Shown: positions 1 through 8,578 of the stretch, in pieces
Position numbering within the stretch: position 1 is the stretch's first letter
Layout: each line of letters starts with the position of its first letter
Assembly: GCA_902801465.1 (NCBI GenBank)
Contig: CADCIH010000004.1
Location: forward strand, 58,252 to 122,251
Reading direction: 5' to 3'
Length of the DNA: 64,000 bases
Source of the DNA: an uncultured Bacteroidia bacterium
GTDB lineage: Bacteria; Bacteroidota; Bacteroidia; Bacteroidales; F082
Translations under genes and position numbers: made by a program
Notes under the pieces: generated by a model
Database searches by the model: none
Told to the model about the DNA's origin: nothing
The model's input: only the letters and a program-made list of their open reading frames with translations

Positions 1-1
1 C

Positions 2-853
2 CAGAAAAACGTCGATAGCCTGACCCTCCTAAACAAAGAGCTTGAGGGACAGGTGAAAAAGCTTGAGCAGCAGCTGGAGCGCCTTGAGGAGAAGCAGAAG
101 TTTTATGAAGAGAAGGAATCGTTTTATAAGGTCGAGATGATGCGCGACCTTCGTGAAACCAACGAGCAGCTTCTCACCGAGAAGGAGAAATACCAACGCA
201 TGACCGACTCGTTGCGAAACAGCCTCATCGAAGCCGAGAAGACCATCATTCGCAACAACGAGGAGCTCAAATACACCCAGCAGCGCGCCCGTGACGCCGA
301 AGCCAAGGTGAACGCCGCCACCAATAAAAAGAAAAAGGTGTGCGCCATCCAAGGCATCGCCATGAAGACCTTCAGGACTCCTAACTGGTCCATCGCCCCC
401 GACAAGATCGAAGACGGTACCATAGTTTACCGTATTGTCAACAAGAACGGGGGAGACGTGGAGTTCGACTACACCGCAGGCGCTTACGTGATGCTCTGGG
501 ACCTCACCAAAAAGCGTGACGCCATCGTCAACGACACGGTAAGCAAAAAACACCTGGAAATCAAGAAGTTCGACCAAGATTTCTCTTATAGCCTTGGTCT
601 TTATGTAGGCTTTGGCGGTAGCAACCTCTTCAAGAACTTCTATGTGGGACCCTCGTTCAAGTTCCTCGATTTCTTCCATCTCTCAGCAGGTTTCAACGTG
701 TGCGAGTATGAGATGCTCACCGGCAACTTCCAGGAGGGTGACATCTTGCCCGTCGGCCTCTCGCTCACCGACCAAATCTCCAAGGTCTGGAAAGCCAAAC
801 CCTTTGTGAGTCTTTCCTTCGACCTCGACTTCATCTCCTACATCAAGAAATAA
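2..853 (+). CDS. Coiled-coil envelope protein, 3' part only
   Basis: The reading frame is open to the left edge, so the true start lies outside the window. The visible part begins with about 100 residues of Glu/Lys/Gln-rich heptad-like sequence (predicted coiled coil). It then has a basic patch (KKKKV) and a C-terminal half with alternating hydrophobic/aromatic segments and glycines (for example LGLYVGFGG), resembling an outer-membrane barrel or beta-rich domain. The last residues are ISYIKK. No named family was recognised. The stop codon is followed at once by a class A repeat forming a long hairpin. An envelope role is inferred from composition only. Confidence 0.6.
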   Translation, partial: QKNVDSLTLLNKELEGQVKKLEQQLERLEEKQKFYEEKESFYKVEMMRDLRETNEQLLTEKEKYQRMTDSLRNSLIEAEKTIIRNNEELKYTQQRARDAEAKVNAATNKKKKVCAIQGIAMKTFRTPNWSIAPDKIEDGTIVYRIVNKNGGDVEFDYTAGAYVMLWDLTKKRDAIVNDTVSKKHLEIKKFDQDFSYSLGLYVGFGGSNLFKNFYVGPSFKFLDFFHLSAGFNVCEYEMLTGNFQEGDILPVGLSLTDQISKVWKAKPFVSLSFDLDFISYIKK

Positions 854-911
854 CGGAAAACGGAGAACGGAAAACTGAAAACTTTCCGTTCTCCGTTTTC
901 CGTTCTCCACT
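852..911. repeat. Class A repeat (GGAAAACGGAGAAC type), long inverted repeat
   Basis: Units of the form CGGAAAACGGAGAACGG run forward from the stop codon and then return as the reverse complement. Bases 855-873 pair perfectly with 883-901, giving a 19-bp stem with a 9-base loop. It lies between the convergent gene 1 and tRNA-Thr and could act as a bidirectional terminator or 3'-end stabiliser. Related copies occur across the window. Confidence 0.85.
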
Positions 912-917
912 CCCAAG

Positions 918-990
<73 letters not shown>

Positions 991-1002
991 TTTTTTGCGG
1001 CT

Positions 1003-1011
1003 GCAAAGATA
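1003..1011 (-). promoter_or_regulatory. Bacteroidetes -7 promoter box for tRNA-Thr
   Basis: TATCTTTGC on the minus strand, 12 bases before the tRNA 5' end. A TTTGC at about 1034-1038 sits at -33 spacing. Confidence 0.7.
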
Positions 1012-1070
1012 CAAACTTTTTTAAAACTATGCGCCGCAAATCTGATTTTTCATTGAACCGTTTTCCGTTT

Positions 1071-1099
1071 CTACCGATATTTAAGCCCTACGGGCTTTT
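1071..1099. repeat. Class D REP-like element (CTACCGAT + CCC-TAC-GGG hairpin)
   Basis: CTACCGAT is followed by a hairpin AAGCCC-TAC-GGGCTT and a T run on the plus strand. On the minus strand the same bases encode the last residues of RNase R (ARRA) and its stop codon. Related copies are near 6167, 32494 and 34181. Confidence 0.7.
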
Positions 1100-3348
1100 T
1101 TCCTTTTCCCGTTCTCCGTTTTCCGTTTTCCACTTTCCGTTCTCCGTTTTACCTCCCGTTTGGTCGGTGAGCCCTTCGGGGTTCCACTCCCCAAAATAAG
1201 CTCAAAGTCCATCTGGCGTTTCAGCAGGTTCACGTTCTTCACCATCACCTTCACCTCATCGCCGAGCTGAAGCACCCGGCCCGACTGCTGGCCGATGACA
1301 CGGAAATTCTCCTCGTCGAGGTAATAATAGTCGCCAGGCATCTCCGAATAACGCACCAGGCCCTCGCATTTGCTGCCCTTCAGCTCCACATACAAACCCC
1401 ATTTGCTCACGCCCGAGATCAAGCCCTCGAACACCTGCCCAATCTTGTCCTGCAAGTATTCGGCCTGCTTGTACTTCACGCTTTGGCGCTCCATCTCCTC
1501 GGCCTGCTTCTCCATCTCGCTGGTATGGACGCAGTATTCGTCAAACTCCTTCTTGTTCACCGACTCTTTGTCCTCAAGCAGATAGCGTGTGATGAGCCGA
1601 TGCACCATCAGATCGGGATAACGGCGGATAGGGGAGGTGAAGTGGGTGTAATAGTCGAAGGAGAGGCCGTAGTGCCCGATGTTCTCAGTGCTATACACAG
1701 CCTTGGCCATGGTACGGATGGCCACCGTCTCAATCAGGTTCTTCTCTCCCTTGCCCTCCACGTCGGTGAAGAGCTTGTTGTACGACTTCACCAACTTGGA
1801 ACGGGTACTGATATCCATAGTATAGCCTAGTCGTGAGATCAGGTGCAGGAAGTTGTTCAACTTCTCGGGGTTGGGCTCGTCGTGAACACGATACACAAAG
1901 GTGTGGTTGCGCCATTTGCTTCCGGGCTCGCCGAAGGTCTCGGCTACGGTGCGGTTGGCCAACAGCATGAAGTCCTCGATGAGTTCGTGGCTCTCGTTTT
2001 GCACACGGATGTAGGTGTCGATGGGCTTGCCTTTCTCGTCAAGGATGAACTTTACCTCCTCCGAATGGAAGTTGAGGCTGCCATCAGCCATGCGGCGTTC
2101 GCGCAGCTTGGTGGCCAGACGGTGGAAGGTGAGGATCTCTTCCTTGTAATCGCCCTCACCGCCTTCGATCATCGCCTGCACCTCTTCATAATTATAGCGG
2201 CGGCATGATTTGATGACCGTTCTTCCAATCCAGTGGCTCAGCACATTCGCTTCGTCGTCCATCTCAAACACCGCTGAGAAGGTGAGTTTCTCCTCATTGG
2301 GACGGAGCGAACAGACGTTGTTGCACAGCTTCTCGGGAAGCATCGGGATGGTGCGATCCACCAGATACACCGAGGTGCCGCGGCTGTAGGCCTCCTCGTC
2401 GATGGCCGAACCAGGTTTGACGTAATACGAAACGTCGGCGATATGCACGCCTACCTCCCAGTGACCGTTGGACAGTTTCTGCAACGAGATGGCGTCGTCG
2501 AAGTCCTTGGCGTCGGCCGGGTCGATGGTGATGGTGAATACCTCACGATAGTCCTTGCGGTTTCTGATTTCCGACTTCTGTATCCTTGAAGGAATCTTCG
2601 CCGCTTCTTTTTCAACTTCCTCGGGGAACTCCAAGGGATAGTCGTGGGCCAGCAGGATGGACTCCATCTCCACGTCGTTGTCGCCGGGGTTGCCGAGCAC
2701 CCTGATGATCTCCCCGAAGGGGTTACCCGACTTCTCGGGCCAGTCCACCAGATGAACTACCACCTTCTGTCCGTTCTTCGCCCCGTGGACTTCGCCCTTG
2801 GGCACGAAGATGTCGACCGGTATCGATTCCTGGTCGGGGGTCACGAACACGTAGCCGTGCGAGATGTGCAAGATGCCGACGACGTCGGTGATCTTCCGTT
2901 TCAGAACCTCCACAATCTCGCCCTCAGGCTTGTGTCCCTTGCGCTGGGGGAACATAGCCACCTTGACGCGGTCGCCGTGTAAGGCATGACCCGTGTTGGC
3001 CGCGGAGATGAACACGTCCTCACCCTCCTCGTCGTCCAAAATCACGTAAGCCTTGCCTGTCGACTTCATGTCGACCGTGCCTTCCACATACTGTTTCTTG
3101 GGACCGTATTCCTCCAGATAGGCCGGGTTGAGCACATAACGGAAGGGGCGTTCCTCTATCAGGATGCCCTGTTCGTGCAAGTCGATTAATATATGATACA
3201 CCACGTCTTTCCCTGCTGCATCCCTGATAGCCAGTATCTTGCAAATCTGTTTATAGTTCATCGGCTTGAAGGGATTCTCACCGTAAATGCTCAAGATAGC
3301 GTTGGTAAAAACACTTAATTTATTTTCAATTTTCTTTTTCTTTCCCAT
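1081..3348 (-). CDS. rnr: Ribonuclease R
   Basis: 755-residue 3'-to-5' exoribonuclease of the RNB/RNase II family, which degrades structured RNA in the cytoplasm. Order of domains: basic N-terminus with winged-helix-like segment (about 10-75), two cold-shock OB domains (about 85-240), RNB catalytic domain starting about 258 with the metal-binding motif DPADAKDFDD at 276-285, and an S1 domain at about 635-720. The length fits the family. The last 35 or so residues are unusual: they are encoded by short repeats (class E gives GTPKGSPTKREVK, class A gives KRKTENGKRK, class D gives ARRA and the stop). RNase R often has a basic tail, so the repeat may supply a functional one. A TATTTTTGC promoter box lies about 50 bases upstream. 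Confidence 0.95.
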   Translation of the reverse strand: MGKKKKIENKLSVFTNAILSIYGENPFKPMNYKQICKILAIRDAAGKDVVYHILIDLHEQGILIEERPFRYVLNPAYLEEYGPKKQYVEGTVDMKSTGKAYVILDDEEGEDVFISAANTGHALHGDRVKVAMFPQRKGHKPEGEIVEVLKRKITDVVGILHISHGYVFVTPDQESIPVDIFVPKGEVHGAKNGQKVVVHLVDWPEKSGNPFGEIIRVLGNPGDNDVEMESILLAHDYPLEFPEEVEKEAAKIPSRIQKSEIRNRKDYREVFTITIDPADAKDFDDAISLQKLSNGHWEVGVHIADVSYYVKPGSAIDEEAYSRGTSVYLVDRTIPMLPEKLCNNVCSLRPNEEKLTFSAVFEMDDEANVLSHWIGRTVIKSCRRYNYEEVQAMIEGGEGDYKEEILTFHRLATKLRERRMADGSLNFHSEEVKFILDEKGKPIDTYIRVQNESHELIEDFMLLANRTVAETFGEPGSKWRNHTFVYRVHDEPNPEKLNNFLHLISRLGYTMDISTRSKLVKSYNKLFTDVEGKGEKNLIETVAIRTMAKAVYSTENIGHYGLSFDYYTHFTSPIRRYPDLMVHRLITRYLLEDKESVNKKEFDEYCVHTSEMEKQAEEMERQSVKYKQAEYLQDKIGQVFEGLISGVSKWGLYVELKGSKCEGLVRYSEMPGDYYYLDEENFRVIGQQSGRVLQLGDEVKVMVKNVNLLKRQMDFELILGSGTPKGSPTKREVKRRTESGKRKTENGKRKKARRA
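1101..1150. repeat. Class A repeat inside the rnr 3' end
   Basis: Runs of TTCCGTTCTCCGTTTTCC on the plus strand. Read on the minus strand in the rnr frame they give RRTESGKRKTENGKRK. Confidence 0.85.
1151..1185. repeat. Class E repeat, copy 1
   Basis: A roughly 35-base unit that recurs almost identically at 15502-15535. It contains a CCC-TTC-GGG mini-hairpin. On the minus strand it is translated in rnr as GTPKGSPTKREVK. Confidence 0.8.
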
Positions 3349-3399
3349 TTGTTTTGTTAATTTATTTTAACTTTAATCCCGTTTGTTAAAAACCTAATT

Positions 3400-3408
3400 G
3401 CAAAAATA
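3400..3408 (-). promoter_or_regulatory. -7 promoter box for rnr
   Basis: TATTTTTGC on the minus strand, matching TAnnTTTG, about 50 bases before the rnr start. Confidence 0.6.
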
Positions 3409-3491
3409 ATGAAATCAGCCGATTAGATTGTTGATATTTTTGTTGATATATAATTATACTCAAATGCTTTTTTTCTAGCCTGAAAAACTTC

Positions 3492-3500
3492 TAACTTTGC
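3492..3500 (+). promoter_or_regulatory. -7 promoter box for nrdDG
   Basis: TAACTTTGC on the plus strand, about 68 bases before the nrdD ATG. The rest of the 220-base rnr-nrdD gap is AT-rich. Two TGTTGATAT words at about 3429 and 3440 could be protein-binding sites, but no NrdR box was recognised. Confidence 0.6.
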
Positions 3501-3568
3501 AAAGACCGTTGGAAACGGGAAATCACGAGATACATTTTATTGCAACCAATTGATAACGAGCACATTAT

Positions 3569-5680
3569 ATGAGCAACGGCGGATTGTACATTAAAAAAAG
3601 AGACGGCAGCGAGGAACCCTTCTCTGTTGAAAAAATCAAAGTCGCCATCAGCAAGGCCTTTTTGGCCTCGGGATTCTATGCCACTGACGACGACCTCAAT
3701 TCCATCCTCAGCAGGGTGCGCATCACCAGTGGCATCACCGTGGAGGAAATCCAAAACCAGGTGGAGACTGCCTTGATGGCAGAACAATACTACACCGTGG
3801 CGAAGAATTACATCCTTTATCGGCAAAAGCACACTGAGGACCGTGAAATCCGCGAGAAGATCGACTTTCTGAGCAACTACGTCAATGCCTCGAACGCGGC
3901 CACCGGCTCCAAGTTCGACGCCAACGCCAACGTGGAGAAGAAAAACATCGCCACGCTGATGGGCGAGCTGCCCAAGTCGAGCTTCATCCGCATCAACCGT
4001 CGCCTGCTGACCGACCGCATCAAGGAGGTCTATGGCAAGGAACTCGCCGACCGTTACATCTACCTGCTCACCAACCATTTCATCTACAAGAACGACGAGA
4101 CCTCGCTCGCCAACTACTGTGCGTCCATCACCATGTACCCCTGGCTCAACGAAGGCACCTCGTCGATTGGAGGCAACTCCACCGCTCCCACCAAGCTGCG
4201 CTCGTTCTGCGGCGGCTTCATCAACATGGTGTTCATGGTCTCCTCGCAACTCTCCGGCGCCTGCGCCACCCCAGAATTCCTGATGTACATGAACTATTTC
4301 ATCGGCCTCGACTACGGCAAGGACTACTACAAACGAGCCGACGAGGTCGTTGACCACTCTATCAAGCCGCGCACGTTGGACAAGGTGATCACCGACTGCT
4401 TCCAGCAAATCGTGTATTCGCTCAACCAACCCGCAGGAGCCCGCAACTACCAGTCGGTGTTCTGGAACATCGCCTATTACGACCGTTATTACTTTGAGTC
4501 GTTGTTCGGCAACTTCTACTTCCCCGACGGGTCGCAACCCGACTGGGAGGGCCTGTGCTGGCTGCAGAAACGTTTCATGAAATGGTTCAACGCCGAGCGC
4601 CTGAAGAGCGTGCTCACCTTCCCCGTCGAGACCATGGCACTGCTGTCGAAGGATGGCGATGTCATCGACAAGGAATGGGGCGACTTCACCGCCGAGATGT
4701 ATGCCGAAGGACACTCGTTCTTCACCTACCTCAGCGACAACGCCGACTCGCTCTCATCATGCTGCCGTCTGCGCAACGAGATTCAGGACAATGGCTTCAG
4801 TTACACCCTTGGCGCAGGTGGCGTGTCCACAGGTTCCAAGAGCGTGCTCACCATCAACCTCAACCGATGCGTCCAATACGCCTCGCGCAACAACATGCAC
4901 TACCTGACCTTCCTTGAAGAGATCGTCGACCTCTGCCATAAGGTACAGATCTGCTACAACGAGAACCTTAAGGCCCTCCAAGCCAAAGGCATGTTGCCGT
5001 TGTTCGACGCCGGCTACATCAACTTGGGCCGCCAATACCTCACCATCGGCGTCAACGGCCTCGTCGAAGCCGCCGAGTTCCTCAAGATTCCGATCACCGA
5101 CAACCCCGATTACGAGCATTTCGTACAGGATGTTCTGGGCCTCATCGAACGCTATAACAAGAAGTACTACTCGAAGAAGGACGGCCTCATGTTCAACTGC
5201 GAGATGATCCCCGCCGAGAACGTGGGCGTGAAACATGCCAAGTGGGACAAGGAAGACGGCTATGAGGTGCATCGCGACTGCTACAACAGCTATTTCTACA
5301 TCGTGGAAGACCCGAACACCAACGTATTGGACAAGTTCCGCCTGCACGGCGAAAAGTACATCAAACACCTGACCGGCGGCTCGGCGCTGCACTGCAACCT
5401 GGAGGAACACCTCAGCAAGGAACAGTACCGCCAACTCCTCCGAGTGGCCGCCCGCGAAGGCTGCAACTATTTCACCTTCAACATCCCCAACACCGTCTGC
5501 AACGACTGTGGACATATCGACAAGCGTTACCTCAAGGAATGCCCCGTATGCCACAGCACCAATATAGATTACCTTACCCGAATCATCGGATATCTGAAAC
5601 GAATAAGCAATTTCTCCGAAGCACGACAGGAAGAGGCGGCAAGAAGGCATTACAGCAAAAAGGAGATCGATAGATGCTAA
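3569..5680 (+). CDS. nrdD: Anaerobic ribonucleoside-triphosphate reductase, class III
   Basis: 703-residue oxygen-sensitive glycyl-radical enzyme that reduces NTPs to dNTPs. The N-terminus is an ATP-cone allosteric domain (IKKRDGSEEPFSVEKI, about residues 7-95). The catalytic barrel follows, then a C-terminal zinc site (CNDC...CPVC, about 640-660). The radical loop RIIGYLKR places the radical glycine at about residue 674. The stop codon overlaps the start of nrdG by 7 bases, so the two are one operon and probably coupled. Its presence indicates anaerobic growth. Confidence 0.97.
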   Translation: MSNGGLYIKKRDGSEEPFSVEKIKVAISKAFLASGFYATDDDLNSILSRVRITSGITVEEIQNQVETALMAEQYYTVAKNYILYRQKHTEDREIREKIDFLSNYVNASNAATGSKFDANANVEKKNIATLMGELPKSSFIRINRRLLTDRIKEVYGKELADRYIYLLTNHFIYKNDETSLANYCASITMYPWLNEGTSSIGGNSTAPTKLRSFCGGFINMVFMVSSQLSGACATPEFLMYMNYFIGLDYGKDYYKRADEVVDHSIKPRTLDKVITDCFQQIVYSLNQPAGARNYQSVFWNIAYYDRYYFESLFGNFYFPDGSQPDWEGLCWLQKRFMKWFNAERLKSVLTFPVETMALLSKDGDVIDKEWGDFTAEMYAEGHSFFTYLSDNADSLSSCCRLRNEIQDNGFSYTLGAGGVSTGSKSVLTINLNRCVQYASRNNMHYLTFLEEIVDLCHKVQICYNENLKALQAKGMLPLFDAGYINLGRQYLTIGVNGLVEAAEFLKIPITDNPDYEHFVQDVLGLIERYNKKYYSKKDGLMFNCEMIPAENVGVKHAKWDKEDGYEVHRDCYNSYFYIVEDPNTNVLDKFRLHGEKYIKHLTGGSALHCNLEEHLSKEQYRQLLRVAAREGCNYFTFNIPNTVCNDCGHIDKRYLKECPVCHSTNIDYLTRIIGYLKRISNFSEARQEEAARRHYSKKEIDRC

Positions 5681-6162
5681 AATACGCCAATTTTGATATA
5701 GTATTTCAGGAAGTGCCTGATGAGGTGACCTTGGCCATCAACATCAGCAACTGTCCCAACCAATGCGTGGGCTGCCACAGCAAATACCTTTGGGAAGACA
5801 GGGGAGAGGTGCTTGACAAGGAAGCCCTCGACCGGCTGATCGACGAGTACCAAACCGGTATCACCTGTGTCTGTTTCATGGGTGGCGACGCCGAGCCTTA
5901 CGATGTGGCCAACCTCGCCATGCATGTCAAAAACAAATATAAGACCATCAAAACCGCTTGGTATTCGGGACGTAACGAACTCCCGAAAGCCTTCCATGCG
6001 GAGACTTTCGACTACATTAAGACAGGGCGTTACGAGGAAAAACTGGGCGCCTTGGATTCCATCACCACCAACCAACGCATGGTGAAACGCCTGGCCGATG
6101 GCCGCATGAAGGATATCACCAACAGATTCCAAAAACAAACCGAGAAGACAATGTTGCTTTAA
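5674..6162 (+). CDS. nrdG: Anaerobic ribonucleotide reductase activating protein
   Basis: 162-residue radical-SAM activase that installs the glycyl radical on NrdD. The cluster-binding motif CX3CX2C is present at Cys27, Cys31 and Cys34 (NCPNQCVGCHS), and MGGDAEP is consistent with the SAM-binding loop. The ATG lies inside the last codons of nrdD. A strong terminator follows. Confidence 0.95.
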   Translation: MLKYANFDIVFQEVPDEVTLAINISNCPNQCVGCHSKYLWEDRGEVLDKEALDRLIDEYQTGITCVCFMGGDAEPYDVANLAMHVKNKYKTIKTAWYSGRNELPKAFHAETFDYIKTGRYEEKLGALDSITTNQRMVKRLADGRMKDITNRFQKQTEKTMLL

Positions 6163-6166
6163 CCGC

Positions 6167-6190
6167 GAACACTCGGGTGTCCTACCGGTA
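6167..6190. repeat. Diverged class D REP-like element
   Basis: ACAC-TCGG-GTGT mini-hairpin followed by CCTACCGGTA, between the nrdG stop and the terminator. It is weaker than the copies at 1071, 32494 and 34181. Confidence 0.4.
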
Positions 6191-6191
6191 A

Positions 6192-6236
6192 AAACAAACA
6201 GGGCTGCCACAATGAAGTGACAGCCCTGTTTGTTTT
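6192..6236. terminator. Bidirectional intrinsic terminator
   Basis: AAACAAACAGGGCTG pairs perfectly with CAGCCCTGTTTGTTT across a 14-base loop, with A and T runs on the two sides. It separates nrdG from the convergent T9SS gene and can stop both transcripts. Confidence 0.9.
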
Positions 6237-6250
6237 AAAAGAGTTGGTGG

Positions 6251-8521
6251 TTATTTCACCATCAGCTTTCTGGTTTCCATCGAACCATTCTGGTTCTTGA
6301 TGTTCACCAGATACATGCCTTTGTTCCAGTTGGAGGCGTCCACACTAATAACATCACCTTGGGCTTCGTAAACCTTCTGGCCAACGAGGTTGTAGATTTC
6401 AACCTGAGCCATGTTGGCGTTTTCGATAACAAAGCTTCCGGTAGTCGGGTTAGGATAGATGGCGGTTGTCATCTCGGTCTCTTCCACGGCATCGAACAGC
6501 CATTCGAAATCAACAGTAGCCATTTGTGATTCACCGTCTTCATAAACAGCAACAATACCAATGGTATAGGTTCCGTTATGTTCGCCCTCGAAACCGATGA
6601 AGATCGGTTGATCGCCAGCCGTACCTAAAAGCTCATCGTCCACATAAACCTTGTAGGCAGTGGCACCTTCAGGGTTGGTCCAAGTGACCAATGCACCACG
6701 GCTACCTTCGTGCTCGTAGGGTTCAGCAGCAAGGTCGGTCACAGGAGCGTAAACTGTGGGAGCGCCGCCAAATGAAGCGGCCATCTTCACCGAGGTCATG
6801 TCGTCAGCGTAGACGGCTTGGACTTCCACCACGTTGAAATCTGCTGTCACTGTGGTGTTGTACTCATAACCCGTGACGGTTTCAACCAATTCGCCGTTGA
6901 CAAAGACGTTGTAGGCTTGGGCGTTGCCCCCTTCAGGAGCCGACCAAGTAGCGGTCAGGTTGCCTCCGTCCACCGTAACGGCAAGATCTTGCACCGGATA
7001 AGGATGGATGTCGGTGTATTCATACAAGAAGTGGCTGTTGAGCATCTCCTTGCTGCCATATTCCTGCAGCCAAGCCGACACTTCAAGGTCGCTCATCTCT
7101 TCAACATGGGTACCTGACAAATCTTGGGTGAACTCGAAGTGCTGGTAGCCACCTGCGGGAATATTCACCTCATTGCCCGAAGGCGAGGTCAAGAACTTCA
7201 TGAAAATATGGTGGAATGAAGTCTCACCATTAGAGCCAACGTTGTTGTGGGTCTCTTTTTCATTCACGGTGACGAATGCTTTGGCAGTATTCAAGTCATA
7301 GTAAGACATGAAGTCAACCTTCACGGTGATGGTGTTGCCACTTACATTGAAAGAACCTCTGACTTCGGTGAAAGCAGGTGAGTCATACACATTGTTGATG
7401 ACGGTTTGGGCTTGGCCAGCTGATTTTTCTTGTGCTTCGATGAAAATCGCAGGAACGGCATTCACGCTGTAGTATTGTCTTCTAACACCACCTTCTTCGG
7501 TGTAATACGGGTCGCCGTTGCCGGGCCAGTTCATCTGATATTTAGTGTAGGTGAACTTGCCGGGATTGTTGTTGGTGACATTCAGCATCTGAGTGTTGGG
7601 TTGGACGCAGGGACCGCATGTTGAACTAGAAAAATGCTCAATCATGGCGATTTTCTGTGTCGAGCCAAGCGTTATCGATATGGGTTTGACAATGGTGTTG
7701 TTGGCTTCATCGTCATCGGGAGTGCCATTGACAGAGGTGATGCTAACTGTAAGAGTATAGCTTCCGGGAAGGAGCACCGTAGGCTGTACAAAAGTGAGTT
7801 GTTCCGAAGCCAGGGAGGCCAGGTTGACAGCGAAGGTTTCCTCAACAGCATCAAATCCCTCAAACTGATAGGTCATGACCACTTGGTTCACTGTCTCAAG
7901 ACCTTTGTTTTGAACGGTGAAAGCAATGTCCTTTGATCCTGCAGCCGATACACTGCTCAGATCAACCGACAATAATGAAAGGTCAAGGTTCTCTTGCGAG
8001 AAAATCTCGATGTCGTCGAAATACCAGTCGTTGATGTTGTAACTGTTACCTGTATAGAATAAGCAGAATTGAACGTTACTGTTGCCCATGTCGGGGGTGG
8101 TGAAAGACTGTGTGACAGCCCAGGAGTTGCTGCTGTTATAGTTTTGTTGCCAGCCCACATTCCAGGTGGTGCCATTGTCAGATGATGTGGCAAAACCTAT
8201 CGTATGGGAACCCGAATAATTGTTGAGCGCATGTTTGAAACTCACCACCACAGAAGTGACGCCTGTAAGGTCGACGGCAGGCATGACCACACGTGAAGTT
8301 CCATTGAATTGGGGACTCCAAGCCAGATGAAGTTCATTAGCGGCTCCACCGGCGTTTTGTGACCCAGAGATGCTCCAGTTGTTAATTCCACTTCCAGCGA
8401 TTTGCCAACCTGCAGGCATTGTCATACTGTCAAAATGCTCGTTGACAAAGGTTGCTTTTGTTTGGGCAAATACTGATACAGATATCAGAATTGCCGCAAA
8501 AAAGAGTAATGTTTTTTTCAT
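6251..8521 (-). CDS. Omp28-like secreted protein with T9SS sorting domain
   Basis: 756 residues. Signal peptide 1-19 ends VFA and is followed by Gln. Residues about 20-175 resemble a choice-of-anchor/MAM-like beta-sandwich. An Ig-like segment follows at about 180-285. An Omp28-related thioredoxin-like region starts about 288 and contains a CGPC pair (SSSTCGPCVQPN) and the typical NAVPAIFI segment. Two fibronectin-type-III-like domains lie at about 500-670. The C-terminus is a T9SS type A domain (IYPNPTTGSF ... ETRKLMVK). It is predicted to be exported by Sec, moved across the outer membrane by T9SS and anchored at the surface. The CGPC motif suggests a redox or structural thioredoxin-fold role; substrates are unknown. 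Confidence 0.85.
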   Translation of the reverse strand: MKKTLLFFAAILISVSVFAQTKATFVNEHFDSMTMPAGWQIAGSGINNWSISGSQNAGGAANELHLAWSPQFNGTSRVVMPAVDLTGVTSVVVSFKHALNNYSGSHTIGFATSSDNGTTWNVGWQQNYNSSNSWAVTQSFTTPDMGNSNVQFCLFYTGNSYNINDWYFDDIEIFSQENLDLSLLSVDLSSVSAAGSKDIAFTVQNKGLETVNQVVMTYQFEGFDAVEETFAVNLASLASEQLTFVQPTVLLPGSYTLTVSITSVNGTPDDDEANNTIVKPISITLGSTQKIAMIEHFSSSTCGPCVQPNTQMLNVTNNNPGKFTYTKYQMNWPGNGDPYYTEEGGVRRQYYSVNAVPAIFIEAQEKSAGQAQTVINNVYDSPAFTEVRGSFNVSGNTITVKVDFMSYYDLNTAKAFVTVNEKETHNNVGSNGETSFHHIFMKFLTSPSGNEVNIPAGGYQHFEFTQDLSGTHVEEMSDLEVSAWLQEYGSKEMLNSHFLYEYTDIHPYPVQDLAVTVDGGNLTATWSAPEGGNAQAYNVFVNGELVETVTGYEYNTTVTADFNVVEVQAVYADDMTSVKMAASFGGAPTVYAPVTDLAAEPYEHEGSRGALVTWTNPEGATAYKVYVDDELLGTAGDQPIFIGFEGEHNGTYTIGIVAVYEDGESQMATVDFEWLFDAVEETEMTTAIYPNPTTGSFVIENANMAQVEIYNLVGQKVYEAQGDVISVDASNWNKGMYLVNIKNQNGSMETRKLMVK

Positions 8522-8563
8522 AGGATAATTATTAATTGGTTGATCATTATATTAATAGTGATG

Positions 8564-8572
8564 GCAAAGATA
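8564..8572 (-). promoter_or_regulatory. -7 promoter box for the Omp28-like gene
   Basis: TATCTTTGC on the minus strand, about 43 bases before the start codon. Confidence 0.65.
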
Positions 8573-8578
8573 AATAAA

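Noticed and set aside
852-911. Class A repeats as an insertion sequence
   Set aside because: They are short, have no open frame for a transposase and no target-site duplication that can be recognised.
3491-4714. 407-codon minus-strand open frame opposite nrdD
   Set aside because: nrdD on the other strand is certain. The opposite frame is an antisense shadow rich in Val/Gly/His without any recognisable domain.
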